DNA of 64,000 bases from contig JADKFA010000014.1 of assembly GCA_016717725.1 (NCBI GenBank), positions 22,237 to 86,236 on the forward strand, written 5' to 3'. Within the stretch, counting starts at the first letter, position 1. Each line of letters begins with the position of its first letter. The notes beneath the pieces were generated by a model. That model made no database searches. It saw nothing but the letters and a program-made list of their open reading frames with translations, and had not been told where the DNA came from. A program made the position numbers and the translations under genes. Positions 38,762-48,041 of this stretch are shown piece by piece. This DNA comes from Bacteroidota bacterium. Lineage in GTDB: Bacteria > Bacteroidota > Bacteroidia > AKYH767-A > OLB10.

Positions 38762-40114
38762 CTAAAACTCCTTCACCACTCCCGTATAATTATAAGGCGT
38801 AATTTTTCGTAATTCTGTTTTCAATTTATCAGATACATCCAATCCGTCAATAAATTTAGAAATGGTATCGGGATTAATTTTCTCGCCTGTTCTTGTTAAC
38901 GACTTCAACGCTTCATAAGGATTTGGGAAAGCTTCTCTTCTTAAAATGGTTTGTATGGCTTCCGCAACTACCGCCCAGTTATCAGATAAGTCTTGTTGAA
39001 TGATATCGGCGTTTACACTCACTTTGCTGAATCCTTTTAATAATGATTTACATGCAATTAATGTATGTGCATAAGGCACTCCTACATTGCGTAACACCGT
39101 GGAGTCTGTTAAATCTCGCTGTAATCTGGATACGGGCAATTTTGCAGCTAAGTGTTCGAACAACGCATTGGCCATTCCTAAATTACCTTCTGCATTTTCG
39201 AAGTCGATGGGATTTACTTTATGTGGCATCGCCGATGATCCCACTTCATTAGCTACCACTTTTTGTGTGAAGTAGTTCATGGAGATGTAGGTCCACATGT
39301 CTCTCGATAAATCAACTAAAATGGTGTTGATGCGTTTCATGGTGTCAAACAAAGCCGCCATGTTGTCGTAATGCTCAATTTGCGTGGTATATGCAGAACG
39401 TTGTAAACCTAAACGATGAATGAATCGATCGCTAAATGCAATCCAATCAATTTCTGGATACGCTACAGCATGTGCATTGAAATTGCCCGTTGCGCCACCA
39501 AACTTCGCTGAAGAGGTAATGTTGTTTAATAATTCCAGTTGCGCTTGTAAGCGATGATGAAAAATATAAATTTCTTTTCCCAATCGAGTAGGGGAGGCGG
39601 GCTGACCATGGGTACGCGCCAACATCGGAATGTCTTTCCAATCTTTTGCAACCAATTGAATTTTTTCGCTAATGGCTTTAATCGCCGGCAAATAAATTTG
39701 TGCATTTGCTTCTAAAATACTCAGCGGAATAGCTGTATTGTTGATGTCCTGCGATGTTAAACCAAAATGAATAAATTCTTTGAACTCTTGTAATCCCAAT
39801 CCATCAAATTTTTCTTTGATGAAATATTCTACCGCTTTTACATCGTGATTCGTTGTTTTCTCAATGCTCTTTATATGCAATCCATCTTCATGTTTGAAGT
39901 CGTGGTAAATGGAACGTAAGGCTGTGAATTTATTTTTGTCGAACTGTTTTAGTTGTGGTAAAGGAAGTTCACATAACTCAATAAAATATTCAACTTCCAC
40001 TAATACACGATAGCGTATTAAAGCCTCTTCAGAGAAGTAGAGCGCTAATTCTTCGCAGCTATTTCTATATCTTCCGTCAATGGGTGAAATGGCATTTAGT
40101 GGGTGGAGATTCAT
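38762..40114 (-). CDS. purB: adenylosuccinate lyase
   Basis: 450 residues, the longer E. coli-type PurB (NAISPIDGRYRNSCEELALY). Seen: the TSQDINNTA segment, RTHGQPASPTRLGKE, and the fumarase-superfamily signature SSAMPHKVNP. Catalyses two fumarate-releasing steps of purine synthesis (SAICAR and adenylosuccinate cleavage). Intact; followed upstream on the same strand by fabD after a 68-base gap. The 38459-38761 spacer has no gene. Confidence 0.96.
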   Translation of the reverse strand: MNLHPLNAISPIDGRYRNSCEELALYFSEEALIRYRVLVEVEYFIELCELPLPQLKQFDKNKFTALRSIYHDFKHEDGLHIKSIEKTTNHDVKAVEYFIKEKFDGLGLQEFKEFIHFGLTSQDINNTAIPLSILEANAQIYLPAIKAISEKIQLVAKDWKDIPMLARTHGQPASPTRLGKEIYIFHHRLQAQLELLNNITSSAKFGGATGNFNAHAVAYPEIDWIAFSDRFIHRLGLQRSAYTTQIEHYDNMAALFDTMKRINTILVDLSRDMWTYISMNYFTQKVVANEVGSSAMPHKVNPIDFENAEGNLGMANALFEHLAAKLPVSRLQRDLTDSTVLRNVGVPYAHTLIACKSLLKGFSKVSVNADIIQQDLSDNWAVVAEAIQTILRREAFPNPYEALKSLTRTGEKINPDTISKFIDGLDVSDKLKTELRKITPYNYTGVVKEF

Positions 40115-40182
40115 GTGTTTTACTTGGAATAATAAATGGTTTCCCCGATGTATTTAATCGAGGTAAAAGAATTAATTTTATT

Positions 40183-41052
40183 TTAAACGATTACCGCTTC
40201 TTTGTTGATTTTTTTAACCAACCCCTGTAATACTTTGCCTGGACCTACCTCCGTGAATGTGTTGGCTCCATCTGCTAACATATGCTCCACACTTTGTGTC
40301 CATTTTACAGGAGCCGTCAGTTGGGCAATTAAATTTTTACGAATTTCAGTAATATCCGTTTGTGGCGTAGCTGTTGCATTTTGATATACCGGACAACTCG
40401 GTTTGTTAAAAGTGGTGGATTCAATGGCAGCTGCTAGTCGCTCACGGGCAGGCTCCATCAGTGGACTGTGGAAAGCACCGCCAACCGGTAATAATAAAGC
40501 TCTTCGTGCACCCGCAGCCGTTAGTTTCTCACAAGCTGCTTTCACCGCTTCTACTTCGCCTGAAATCACCAATTGTCCCGGACAATTATAATTTGCAGCT
40601 ACCACGATTCCGGGAGTCTCTTTGCAAATCATTTCAACTTTCTCATCTTCCAAGGCAAGCACCGCCGCCATGGTCCCGGGTGTTGTTTCACATGCTTTTT
40701 GCATGGCATTCGCACGCTCAATCACCAACTTTAATCCATCTTCAAAACTCAACGTTCCATTGGCCACTAGAGCAGAAAATTCACCAAGAGAATGTCCTGC
40801 CACCATATCGGGTTTGAAATCATCACCCATCACGCGAGCTTGAATTACAGAATGAATGAAAATAGCTGGTTGTGTTACATTAGTCTGGCGAAGTTCTTCA
40901 TCCGTACCAGCAAACATGATATCCGAAATTCTAAATCCAATAATATCATTGGCTTGCTCAAACATCGCTTTTGCTAATTCAGAAGTTTCATAAAGTTCTT
41001 TTCCCATGCCTGAGAATTGTGAACCTTGTCCGGGGAAGATGTATGCTTTCAT
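40183..41052 (-). CDS. fabD: malonyl-CoA:ACP transacylase
   Basis: 289 residues. N-terminal YIFPGQGSQFSGMGKEL, nucleophile in GHSLGEFSAL (Ser88), GAFHSPLMEPA with the active-site His, and VGPGKVLQGL near the end. Loads malonyl onto acyl carrier protein for fatty-acid synthesis. Intact and of normal length. Confidence 0.96.
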   Translation of the reverse strand: MKAYIFPGQGSQFSGMGKELYETSELAKAMFEQANDIIGFRISDIMFAGTDEELRQTNVTQPAIFIHSVIQARVMGDDFKPDMVAGHSLGEFSALVANGTLSFEDGLKLVIERANAMQKACETTPGTMAAVLALEDEKVEMICKETPGIVVAANYNCPGQLVISGEVEAVKAACEKLTAAGARRALLLPVGGAFHSPLMEPARERLAAAIESTTFNKPSCPVYQNATATPQTDITEIRKNLIAQLTAPVKWTQSVEHMLADGANTFTEVGPGKVLQGLVKKINKEAVIV

Positions 41053-41088
41053 GATTTTAAATTTTTTTTGGTTGAATTTAAAATGGAT

Positions 41089-41688
41089 TTAATGAAGTTT
41101 ACTTTGAATGAGTGAAATAAATTCACTTCTTGTTCTGTCATTCTCAAATTCGCCCGTAAAGGCGGAGGTGGTAGTGACCGAATTTTGTTTTTGTACGCCG
41201 CGCATCTGCATGCAAAGATGTTGTGCTTCGATCACAACAGCAACGCCAAGCGGTTCTAGTGTTGCTTGAATGCAATCGCGAATGTCGGTAGTTAATCTTT
41301 CTTGAACTTGCAATCGTCGAGAGAAAGCATCTACAATTCGTGGAATTTTACTTAAGCCTACAATATAATGATTAGGGATATAAGCAATATGTGCTTTTCC
41401 AAAGAAGGGTAAGAGATGATGTTCGCACAAACTGTACAACTCAATATCTTTTACAATGACCATTTGTTTGTAATCTTCTTTGAACTTTGCTGAATTCAAG
41501 ATAGCAACAGGATCTAAATCGTAGCCATGCATTAAAAACTGCATCGCCTTGGAAACACGTTCCGGCGTTTTAAGAAGCCCTTCGCGATTTACGTTTTCAC
41601 CTAATTTTTCGAGTATTGATTTGTATTGATCCGCTATTTGCTCGGTCAATTCTGATGGATACGAATCGTTACGTACGTAACCTTCCAT
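41089..41688 (-). CDS. folE: GTP cyclohydrolase I
   Basis: About 199 residues from ATG 41688; the open frame reaches 41817 but that would overlap queD, and MEGYVRNDSYPSELTEQIAD is a plausible start. Motifs: zinc-binding CEHHLLPFFGKAHIAYIP, IVDAFSRRLQVQERLT and CMQMRGVQKQNSVTTTSAF. Converts GTP to dihydroneopterin triphosphate, the precursor for both folate and queuosine. Lies just after queD on the same strand, which points to shared use of its product. Confidence 0.94.
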   Translation of the reverse strand: MEGYVRNDSYPSELTEQIADQYKSILEKLGENVNREGLLKTPERVSKAMQFLMHGYDLDPVAILNSAKFKEDYKQMVIVKDIELYSLCEHHLLPFFGKAHIAYIPNHYIVGLSKIPRIVDAFSRRLQVQERLTTDIRDCIQATLEPLGVAVVIEAQHLCMQMRGVQKQNSVTTTSAFTGEFENDRTRSEFISLIQSKLH

Positions 41689-41734
41689 ATCTTCTTCATC
41701 GTGTATGTAGTTGTGATTTGCCAAATTGTTTTTA

Positions 41735-42145
41735 TTATCCAAAGTATTCAACGAAATTATTTTCTGTCTCGTATAATTTGATGCAATGTAAAGCACATCC
41801 TTTCGAAGAAATTGCATCTGCCAATTCTTCCCATATGGCTTGCGCTAAAACTTCGGTAGATGCCATCTTTCCTTCCATAAAGTCAACGTCTAAATTCACG
41901 TTTTTATGATCAATTTTGTCGACCACTTTATCTTTGATTAATTGACTTAAATATTTCAGGTCAATAACAAATCCAGTTTCGGGGTTGATGTTTCCTTTTA
42001 CGGTTACAAAAAGATCATAATTATGACCATGCCAATTAGGATTGGAGCATTTTCCAAAAACTTCGGTGTTTTTTTCGTCGCTCCAGTCTTTTCTATGTAG
42101 CTTGTGAGCAGCGTTAAATCTTTCTTTTCTTGTGATATACAGCAT
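41735..42145 (-). CDS. queD: 6-carboxy-tetrahydropterin synthase
   Basis: 136 residues. ERFNAAHKLHRKDWSDEKN and CSNPNWHGHNYDLFVTVKG carry the zinc-binding His residues; FGKCSNPNWHGHNY has the catalytic Cys. QueD converts dihydroneopterin triphosphate to 6-carboxytetrahydropterin in queuosine synthesis (the family also includes 6-pyruvoyl-tetrahydropterin synthases). The folE neighbour supplies its substrate. Confidence 0.9.
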   Translation of the reverse strand: MLYITRKERFNAAHKLHRKDWSDEKNTEVFGKCSNPNWHGHNYDLFVTVKGNINPETGFVIDLKYLSQLIKDKVVDKIDHKNVNLDVDFMEGKMASTEVLAQAIWEELADAISSKGCALHCIKLYETENNFVEYFG

Positions 42146-42250
42146 ATTGCAAATTCCCTTTATTCAAGGAGGTTAAGTCAACAAAATTACGGCTTTTTTC
42201 TGATCTTTCACAACTATAATTATCACAAAGACAGTACATTGCATTATACC

Positions 42251-42357
42251 TGATGTGGATATCGCGAAATACGATTACACATCAAGGATAATCCTTCTCT
42301 TGCATTAGACTTTGTGTCTGCTCTGATGTAGAAATCGCGAAATGCGATTACACATCA
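42251..42357. repeat. two copies of a 34-bp hairpin repeat
   Basis: 42251-42284 and 42324-42357 are near-identical: TGATGT...ATCGCGAAAT.CGAT...ACATCA, each able to fold with ATCGC/GCGAT inside TGATGT/ACATCA. They lie between divergent queD and mqnB, possibly regulatory or mobile. Confidence 0.8.
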
Positions 42358-42392
42358 GGGCTGGGAAATTCTACAATTGAATATTATGGGAT

Positions 42393-42400
42393 TATCTTTG
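42393..42400 (+). promoter_or_regulatory. mqnB -7 box
   Basis: TATCTTTG matches TAnnTTTG. It lies so close to the GTG at 42405 that the transcript would be almost leaderless; no good -33 box. If real, the start codon may lie slightly downstream. Confidence 0.35.
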
Positions 42401-42404
42401 TACT

Positions 42405-43070
42405 GTGAACCCTCCTAATAATCTTCTTTTTGTATGCGCTACACCGTTGGAATCAACTGCCTTGGGCTTGGATGGATCGCTCAAAACAGGGTTTTATCCA
42501 GATGTTTTGGGTTCTGGAAAGTCGCTGTTGGTTACAGGTGTTGGACTCACCGCCACAGCGTACCAATTGGGCAAAATTTTAGCAACAACTACATTTGAGA
42601 GAGCTGTTAATTTTGGTGTTGCTGGGTCTTTCGATTTGTCAATTCCGTTGGGAACTACCGTGGAAGTTATTGCAGATGAGTTTGCTGATTTAGGAGCAGA
42701 AAATAATGAAGATTTTATTTCACTTTTTGAGATGGATTTGCAGCGTGAACATGATTTTCCTTTTTCAAATGGTAAGTTGGTGCCGATGGGCGAGTGGAAG
42801 AACATTGGAAATTTGCGAAAGGTGATTGGCGCGAGCGTAAATACAGTTCATGGAAATGCGCATAGTATTGCAAAATTCAAGCAACGAAGTAGTGCGCAGA
42901 TTGAAACCATGGAAGGAGCTGCATTTTTTTATGCCTGTAAAATGGCGAGTGTTGATTCATTGCAAATTAGAGCCATCTCCAATTATGTTGAACCTAGAAA
43001 TAGAGAAAATTGGCAGTTGGAGGAAGCAATTAAATCCTTAACTAGTTATTTGAAACAGTATTTTTTCTGA
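42405..43070 (+). CDS. mqnB: futalosine hydrolase
   Basis: 221 residues, GTG start. Nucleoside-phosphorylase-like fold: LLFVCATPLESTAL, LLVTGVGLTATAYQLGKIL, AVNFGVAGSFD and ETMEGAAFFYACKMA, with SNYVEPRNRENW typical of MqnB. It removes hypoxanthine from futalosine in the alternative menaquinone pathway. No other mqn genes are in the window. Confidence 0.88.
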   Translation: MNPPNNLLFVCATPLESTALGLDGSLKTGFYPDVLGSGKSLLVTGVGLTATAYQLGKILATTTFERAVNFGVAGSFDLSIPLGTTVEVIADEFADLGAENNEDFISLFEMDLQREHDFPFSNGKLVPMGEWKNIGNLRKVIGASVNTVHGNAHSIAKFKQRSSAQIETMEGAAFFYACKMASVDSLQIRAISNYVEPRNRENWQLEEAIKSLTSYLKQYFF

Positions 43071-43247
43071 TCTAATCAACATATCTTTCTTTTGAGGATA
43101 CCTATCAGCAATGTTTTTACCCAGGTTTATCGAGGATAATCACAATCAAGTCTTGATAACTTTTTTTCAATGGAATGATGAACATCTTTATAAGAATGAA
43201 ATTTGTAAGTGTTGAAATGCGTTGAAATAAAAAATCGAATTATTTTT

Positions 43248-44350
43248 ATGAGCAAGTGGAGATTATTATTGATTTTAGCTTTTGGCTTTTATTCATCTTT
43301 CGTTTTTGCAAAAGATGGTGGATCCAAACAGTATTCGAATGGACAAAAACCATTGGATCTGGTTTTTTGTGTCGACCTCAGTGGAAGTACCAACGGACTC
43401 ATCAACGACCTTCGCGATAATTTATGGCTCATCATCAATCAAGCCAATCACATGGAGCCCAAACCCGATTTGCGCATAGGTGTGATTGGATTTTCTCGCC
43501 CTAGTTTCGGAAGAGAGAATTCGTATGTTAAAATATTAGCTCCTCTCACGAATAATTTTGATTTGATTGAGATGGAATTGTACAAACTTCGACCTTCCAT
43601 CGAGAAAGGGATCAAATAGTTAGTGAAGCCATTCGTACTGCTGTGAATGGGATGAGTTGGTCGGATAGAAGCGATGCAGTGAAGATGATTTATCTCGTTG
43701 GAAATGGAATGGTAACTGCTAACGGTTACGAGTATGTGAAGTATTGTGAACAAGCGCGTGCTAAAAATATTCCGATTCATGCTTTATATGTGATGAAGTC
43801 GGCAAATTGGTTTAAAGAACTTCCTGGTTATCGTCGTATCGCCGGACTCACCAACGGCATGCAAACCGAAATTACCATCAACAAAGTAGAGGAAGTGAAA
43901 GTTTGGAATTCCGTCACCGCCAATTTAGAATCACTCAATGCGAAGTTCAATGCTACTTACTACTGGACCAGCGACGATAGCAGCACCTGTAGAAAGTCGT
44001 TAACTGCAGCCGATTCCGGCGCGCATGAAACATCGCGCGAAACATTTTTGCATCGCATGTATTTTAAATCGTCAAACGATTTCCAATCCATCTACCGAAA
44101 TTGCGATTATTTAAGTTCAAACATGCTCCAGCCGTCTGAAACTACCGCCGTAAATTCCGACGCATTTTTACTTCAAGTGAAAGAGTTGCATAAGGTGAGG
44201 GAAGAAATCCAAAAGCAAATCCATAAAGAATTTCCAATAGTAGAGCTTGACTATCTGCAAAAAGCTTATGTAGAAGGACGTATGCCCGACAACAATATTT
44301 TTCATCGCTCGGTCATGAATATTTTGTACCGCTATTGGGGACTGCGTTAA
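43248..44350 (+). CDS. secreted von Willebrand factor A domain protein, one frame break
   Basis: ATG 43248 starts a signal peptide (MSKWRLLLILAFGFYSSFVF). The VWA domain has the MIDAS motif LVFCVDLSGSTNG and IGVIGFSRPSFG. The frame is lost at about 43608-43610: one G added to GGG gives SIEKGDQIVSEAIRTAVNGM and joins the remaining 235 residues (IYLVGNGMVTANGYEYVKYC, PIHALYV). 367 residues if repaired. The C-terminal half is unrecognised. Probably periplasmic and metal-dependent in binding a partner protein. Pieces: 43248-43619 and 43643-44350. Confidence 0.8.
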
Positions 44351-44598
44351 TTCAGAATTCAGTCCCGATAGCTATCGGGATAAGAATTAAGAATTGGTTG
44401 ATTGTTTCAATGAATCATTTAAAAGCTTGAATCGTATTTGAAATAAAATGTTCAGTTAAGTCGTTAGTGTGAAATTTACTAATGAAATAAAACTTTGATT
44501 TTAATTAAATGAGTTGTTAGCAATTCAATAAAACATTTTCTAAAATTAAATTCACAATTCACAATTCACAATTCACAATTCACAATTCTGAATTCTTA
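44350..44598. repeat. inverted AATTCAC/AATTAAG heptamer repeats with inserted palindrome
   Basis: Right arm 44549-44589 has five AATTCAC (CAATTCA) heptamers and then TGAATTCTTAATTAA; left arm 44350-44398 has TTCAGAATTCAG and TAAGAATTAAGAATTGG, the inverse, interrupted exactly by TCCCGATAGCTATCGGGA at 44363-44380. Between the arms is AT-rich DNA without a gene. The right arm touches the psd stop codon. Confidence 0.8.
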
Positions 44599-44599
44599 A

Positions 44600-45253
44600 T
44601 TAATACTCTGCGATCACCGTCACTCCACCCGTAGTTTTCTGCCCGATGGCTACATTAATTTTAGCATCCAGCGGTAAATACAAATCCACACGTGATCCAA
44701 ATTTAATAAAACCTAATTCCGATCCTTGTTTTACTTTGTCGCTTTCATGCGGGTAATACACAATACGTTTTGCTACAGCTCCTGCAATTTGACGCACTAA
44801 CACGGAGAAACCAGTTTTTTCAATCACCATTGTAGTTCTTTCATTTTCGGTGCTTGCTTTTGGATGCCATGCCACCAAAAATTTTCCCTCGTGGTAACGT
44901 AAGTATTTTACAATGCCCGAAATAGGATACCAGTTAATATGCACATTTAAAGGGGACATAAAGATAGAAACCTGAATGCGTTTGTCTTTGTAAAATTCCG
45001 TCTCCGTGGTTTGCTCAATCACAACAACTTTACCATCACAAGGAGCAATTACTAAACGATCGCCAATACTTTGATCACGCTTTGGTGAACGGAAAAATTG
45101 TAAAATCAAATAAAGAAATACTAAACTTAATACGCCAATACATACAAGAAGAAGATCTTGCTCTGGAAAGAAATAATGGAATCCTCCGTTTAGCAATCCT
45201 AATAATATTATGGTTACTAGTATGCTGTTAAATCCTTCTTTATGTAGTGTCAT
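44600..45253 (-). CDS. psd: phosphatidylserine decarboxylase-related protein
   Basis: 217 residues, the short form. Two N-terminal membrane helices, VIAPCDGKVVVIEQTTET, VSIFMSPLNVHINWYPISG, and FIKFGSRVDLYLP near residue 190, where the GS pair is the usual self-cleavage site giving the pyruvoyl group. Makes phosphatidylethanolamine from phosphatidylserine in the inner membrane. Usually next to pssA, which is not seen here. Confidence 0.92.
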   Translation of the reverse strand: MTLHKEGFNSILVTIILLGLLNGGFHYFFPEQDLLLVCIGVLSLVFLYLILQFFRSPKRDQSIGDRLVIAPCDGKVVVIEQTTETEFYKDKRIQVSIFMSPLNVHINWYPISGIVKYLRYHEGKFLVAWHPKASTENERTTMVIEKTGFSVLVRQIAGAVAKRIVYYPHESDKVKQGSELGFIKFGSRVDLYLPLDAKINVAIGQKTTGGVTVIAEY

Positions 45254-45274
45254 TGGTGGTTTTATTTAAACATG

Positions 45275-45316
45275 TACGCAGAGATAAAGATGTATACTGA
45301 TCTCTATCTCTGCGTA
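45275..45316. repeat. 12-bp inverted repeat between psd and gdhA
   Basis: TACGCAGAGATA (45275-45286) and TATCTCTGCGTA (45305-45316) are exactly complementary. Lies after the gdhA stop on the leftward strand; could terminate gdhA transcription, though there is no long T run. Confidence 0.6.
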
Positions 45317-45386
45317 GATAATTTGATTATTCTATTTACTGCTTAGTTTGGGCAGCATAAAATATTTATGTCGCAAACGAAGCAGA

Positions 45387-46694
45387 TTAATAACTACCGC
45401 GAGCGCGAATGGCTTTTGCAACAATTGTTAATGCGTGAACATAAGCTCCTAAACGCATCGGAATTTTATTTTCTTCTGCTACTGCCCAAACATTGTTAAA
45501 TGCATTGATCATCCATTTGTCGGCACGCTTATTTACTTCGTCTTCGCTATGATAATAGCCTGTGCGATTTTGTACCCACTCAAAATAAGAAACCGTTACA
45601 CCACCACCGTTAGCAAGAATATCGGGAATGATAATTACTCCTTTTTTATTTAAGATATCATCGGCATCAGCACTGGTTGGACCATTAGCACCTTCAACAA
45701 TGAGTTTCGCTTTTATTCTTGCTGCATTTTTAGAAGTGATTTGATTTTCTAATGCACAAGGCGCTAAAAGTTCAACATCTAATTCAAGAAGTTCGGGGTG
45801 ACCTATCTCTTTTGCGTCTTTAAATCCTTTCAACGTGCCATTGTTTTTTTCACAATGCGCAATTGCTTTTTTAATACTGATTCCTTTTGGATTGTAAAAA
45901 GCTCCGGTATGATCCGAGATTCCTACTACCGTAATTCCGTTGGCTTCAAAATGTTTAGCTGAAATCGATCCTACATTTCCAAAACCTTGAACTACGGCTC
46001 TGGTTTTCTTCGGATTCATTTTCATTTTTTTCATGGCTTGTAATGCTGCAGTGCAAACACCTCTACCTGTTGCTTCAACACGACCTTGCGATCCGCCCAA
46101 TAAAAGAGGTTTGCCAGTAACTACTCCAGGAGTGAAACTGCCATTTACTTTACTATACTCATCCATCAACCAAGCCATCTCTCGACCGCTTGTATTTACA
46201 TCTGGTGCAGGAATGTCTTTATCAACTCCAAAAATATCCGACATTGCAACAGTGTAGGCACGTGTTAATCGCTCCAACTCACCAACGCTCATCGTTTTTG
46301 GGTCACACGTAATTCCTCCTTTTGCTCCGCCGTATGGGATCTCAGCAATGGCACATTTAAAAGTCATCCAGGCTGCTAAAGCTTTTACTTCATGCTCATC
46401 AACTTGTGGATGATAACGGATACCACCTTTAGATGGCCCGAGAGCCGTAGAATGAATTACTCGATATCCACCAAATACTTTTACGCGGCCATTATCCATT
46501 TTAATGGGAAGGCTCACTTCAATTATTCGAGATGGAACTTTTACTACTTGATAAACATCATCTTCCAAATCCATGATTTTTGCTGCCTGATCGAGGCGTC
46601 GCATCATGGAATTAAAAGGGTTTGAATTATCTTCAATCAATAGGTGATGGGCTGAATCAGCCTTCGTCTTTTTTGAAATCTTTGTAACGGCCAT
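45387..46694 (-). CDS. gdhA: glutamate dehydrogenase family (Glu/Leu/Phe/Val dehydrogenase)
   Basis: 435 residues. GGYRVIHSTALGPSKGGIRY, catalytic-lysine motif PYGGAKGGITCDP, PAPDVNTSGREMAW, Rossmann fold VVQGFGNVGSISAKHFEANG and ANGGGVTVSYFEWVQNRTGY. Interconverts glutamate and 2-oxoglutarate; cofactor preference cannot be told. Its promoter region is replaced or obscured by the homopolymer block at 46745-46932. Confidence 0.93.
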   Translation of the reverse strand: MAVTKISKKTKADSAHHLLIEDNSNPFNSMMRRLDQAAKIMDLEDDVYQVVKVPSRIIEVSLPIKMDNGRVKVFGGYRVIHSTALGPSKGGIRYHPQVDEHEVKALAAWMTFKCAIAEIPYGGAKGGITCDPKTMSVGELERLTRAYTVAMSDIFGVDKDIPAPDVNTSGREMAWLMDEYSKVNGSFTPGVVTGKPLLLGGSQGRVEATGRGVCTAALQAMKKMKMNPKKTRAVVQGFGNVGSISAKHFEANGITVVGISDHTGAFYNPKGISIKKAIAHCEKNNGTLKGFKDAKEIGHPELLELDVELLAPCALENQITSKNAARIKAKLIVEGANGPTSADADDILNKKGVIIIPDILANGGGVTVSYFEWVQNRTGYYHSEDEVNKRADKWMINAFNNVWAVAEENKIPMRLGAYVHALTIVAKAIRARGSY

Positions 46695-46744
46695 GTATTA
46701 GGTTTTGGCTGACGAAATTAGATAAAAAGCAAATAGCATGTTCC

Positions 46745-46932
<188 letters not shown>

Positions 46933-46997
46933 CAACAAATGACTTTTGGGTTTATTCAGGATATATTTTTTAGAATCTGATATTTTAGTGCTGTTGT

Positions 46998-48041
46998 TCA
47001 GCGAGTTGCACCTTTTTTCTGATCTATTATGAATTGAGATAAGTCATGTGCTGTTAAAATGGGGGTAAGATTGAATTCATTTTGCTGATTTCGATAGCGA
47101 TAAAAGGACATAAAAAAGGTGTTGTTTGGCAATACCTCATGTCGAAAGTCGAACCGATAACGTTGTGGATGATATAATGGTAATTGATGAATCCCATGCA
47201 TAATTTGAGCTATTTTTTTGTACTTGAGATGCAACTTCTGCAAACGATGAAGATGGGTTGGGAAGGTATGATATAAACTATCTAAGGAATACACCGCCTG
47301 AATCATATAATCTCCATAAATTTTTTCATCATATTGATAATGGATATAGTTCGTATACGCGATTCCGTTAGTTCCATATTTGTATTTTAAAAACTGAATA
47401 GCTCCTTGCTCACCCACAAAGGTTGCGAAGTTTTCATTGTAGTCCACACTGCCAGGTAAATAGAGTGTGGTATGCGTAAGTTCATGGATGATGAGTTCCG
47501 CTAACTGTCCTTCGCTTCGTCTAAGCATATTGCTTAAGATGGGATCTTCAAACCATCCCAATGTACTCCATGCTGCTGTTGGACGATATTCTACATCATA
47601 GCCAAGGTCTTCGATTTTTTTTAATTCAGGCTGACCACGTTCTTCCTCGAAAAATCCTTTGTAGGAAACTTTGCCAAGAAACGGAAAATCCCATTCATAA
47701 TCTTGCATAGAGAATGGTCTACACGCTGTAATCACCCATAAAACTGGTTTTCCTTTTTGATCATATACCTTGGTGTAATTTTTCGAAACAATTAATCCGA
47801 GCGAATCGTGAGCGAATTTTTTTATTTCATGAATTAATCGAAGCTTGTCTTTTAAACTATCTGGAAAATTGGGATCCGTAAGCTTTGCTTCGATGGGTTC
47901 AGCATTGTAAAGTATTTTGACCTGACCTTTTAATTGCGCAATACCATAGCCTACAAGCTGAAAATTGAATACGGAATATCCAACAATAAATAGGAGCAAA
48001 CAGTATGAAAATATTTTTATAACTTTAAGTAGTATTTTCAT
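46998..48041 (-). CDS. putative aminopeptidase (COG4324/PF10023), zinc metallopeptidase
   Basis: 347 residues. N-terminal membrane anchor (VIKIFSYCLLLFIVGYSVFN), then LIHELTHTTLYLPGSVDYNE with the HExxH zinc motif and a following NENFATFVGEQG that supplies the third ligand. This matches the predicted aminopeptidase family. Probably periplasmic and inner-membrane anchored. Its ATG overlaps the stop of the upstream DUF2723 gene by four bases, so they are translationally coupled. Confidence 0.82.
   Translation of the reverse strand: MKILLKVIKIFSYCLLLFIVGYSVFNFQLVGYGIAQLKGQVKILYNAEPIEAKLTDPNFPDSLKDKLRLIHEIKKFAHDSLGLIVSKNYTKVYDQKGKPVLWVITACRPFSMQDYEWDFPFLGKVSYKGFFEEERGQPELKKIEDLGYDVEYRPTAAWSTLGWFEDPILSNMLRRSEGQLAELIIHELTHTTLYLPGSVDYNENFATFVGEQGAIQFLKYKYGTNGIAYTNYIHYQYDEKIYGDYMIQAVYSLDSLYHTFPTHLHRLQKLHLKYKKIAQIMHGIHQLPLYHPQRYRFDFRHEVLPNNTFFMSFYRYRNQQNEFNLTPILTAHDLSQFIIDQKKGATR

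Noticed and set aside
41689..41817. Longer folE reading frame
   Set aside because: It would overlap queD by more than 80 bases and lacks family-like sequence; ATG 41688 is better.
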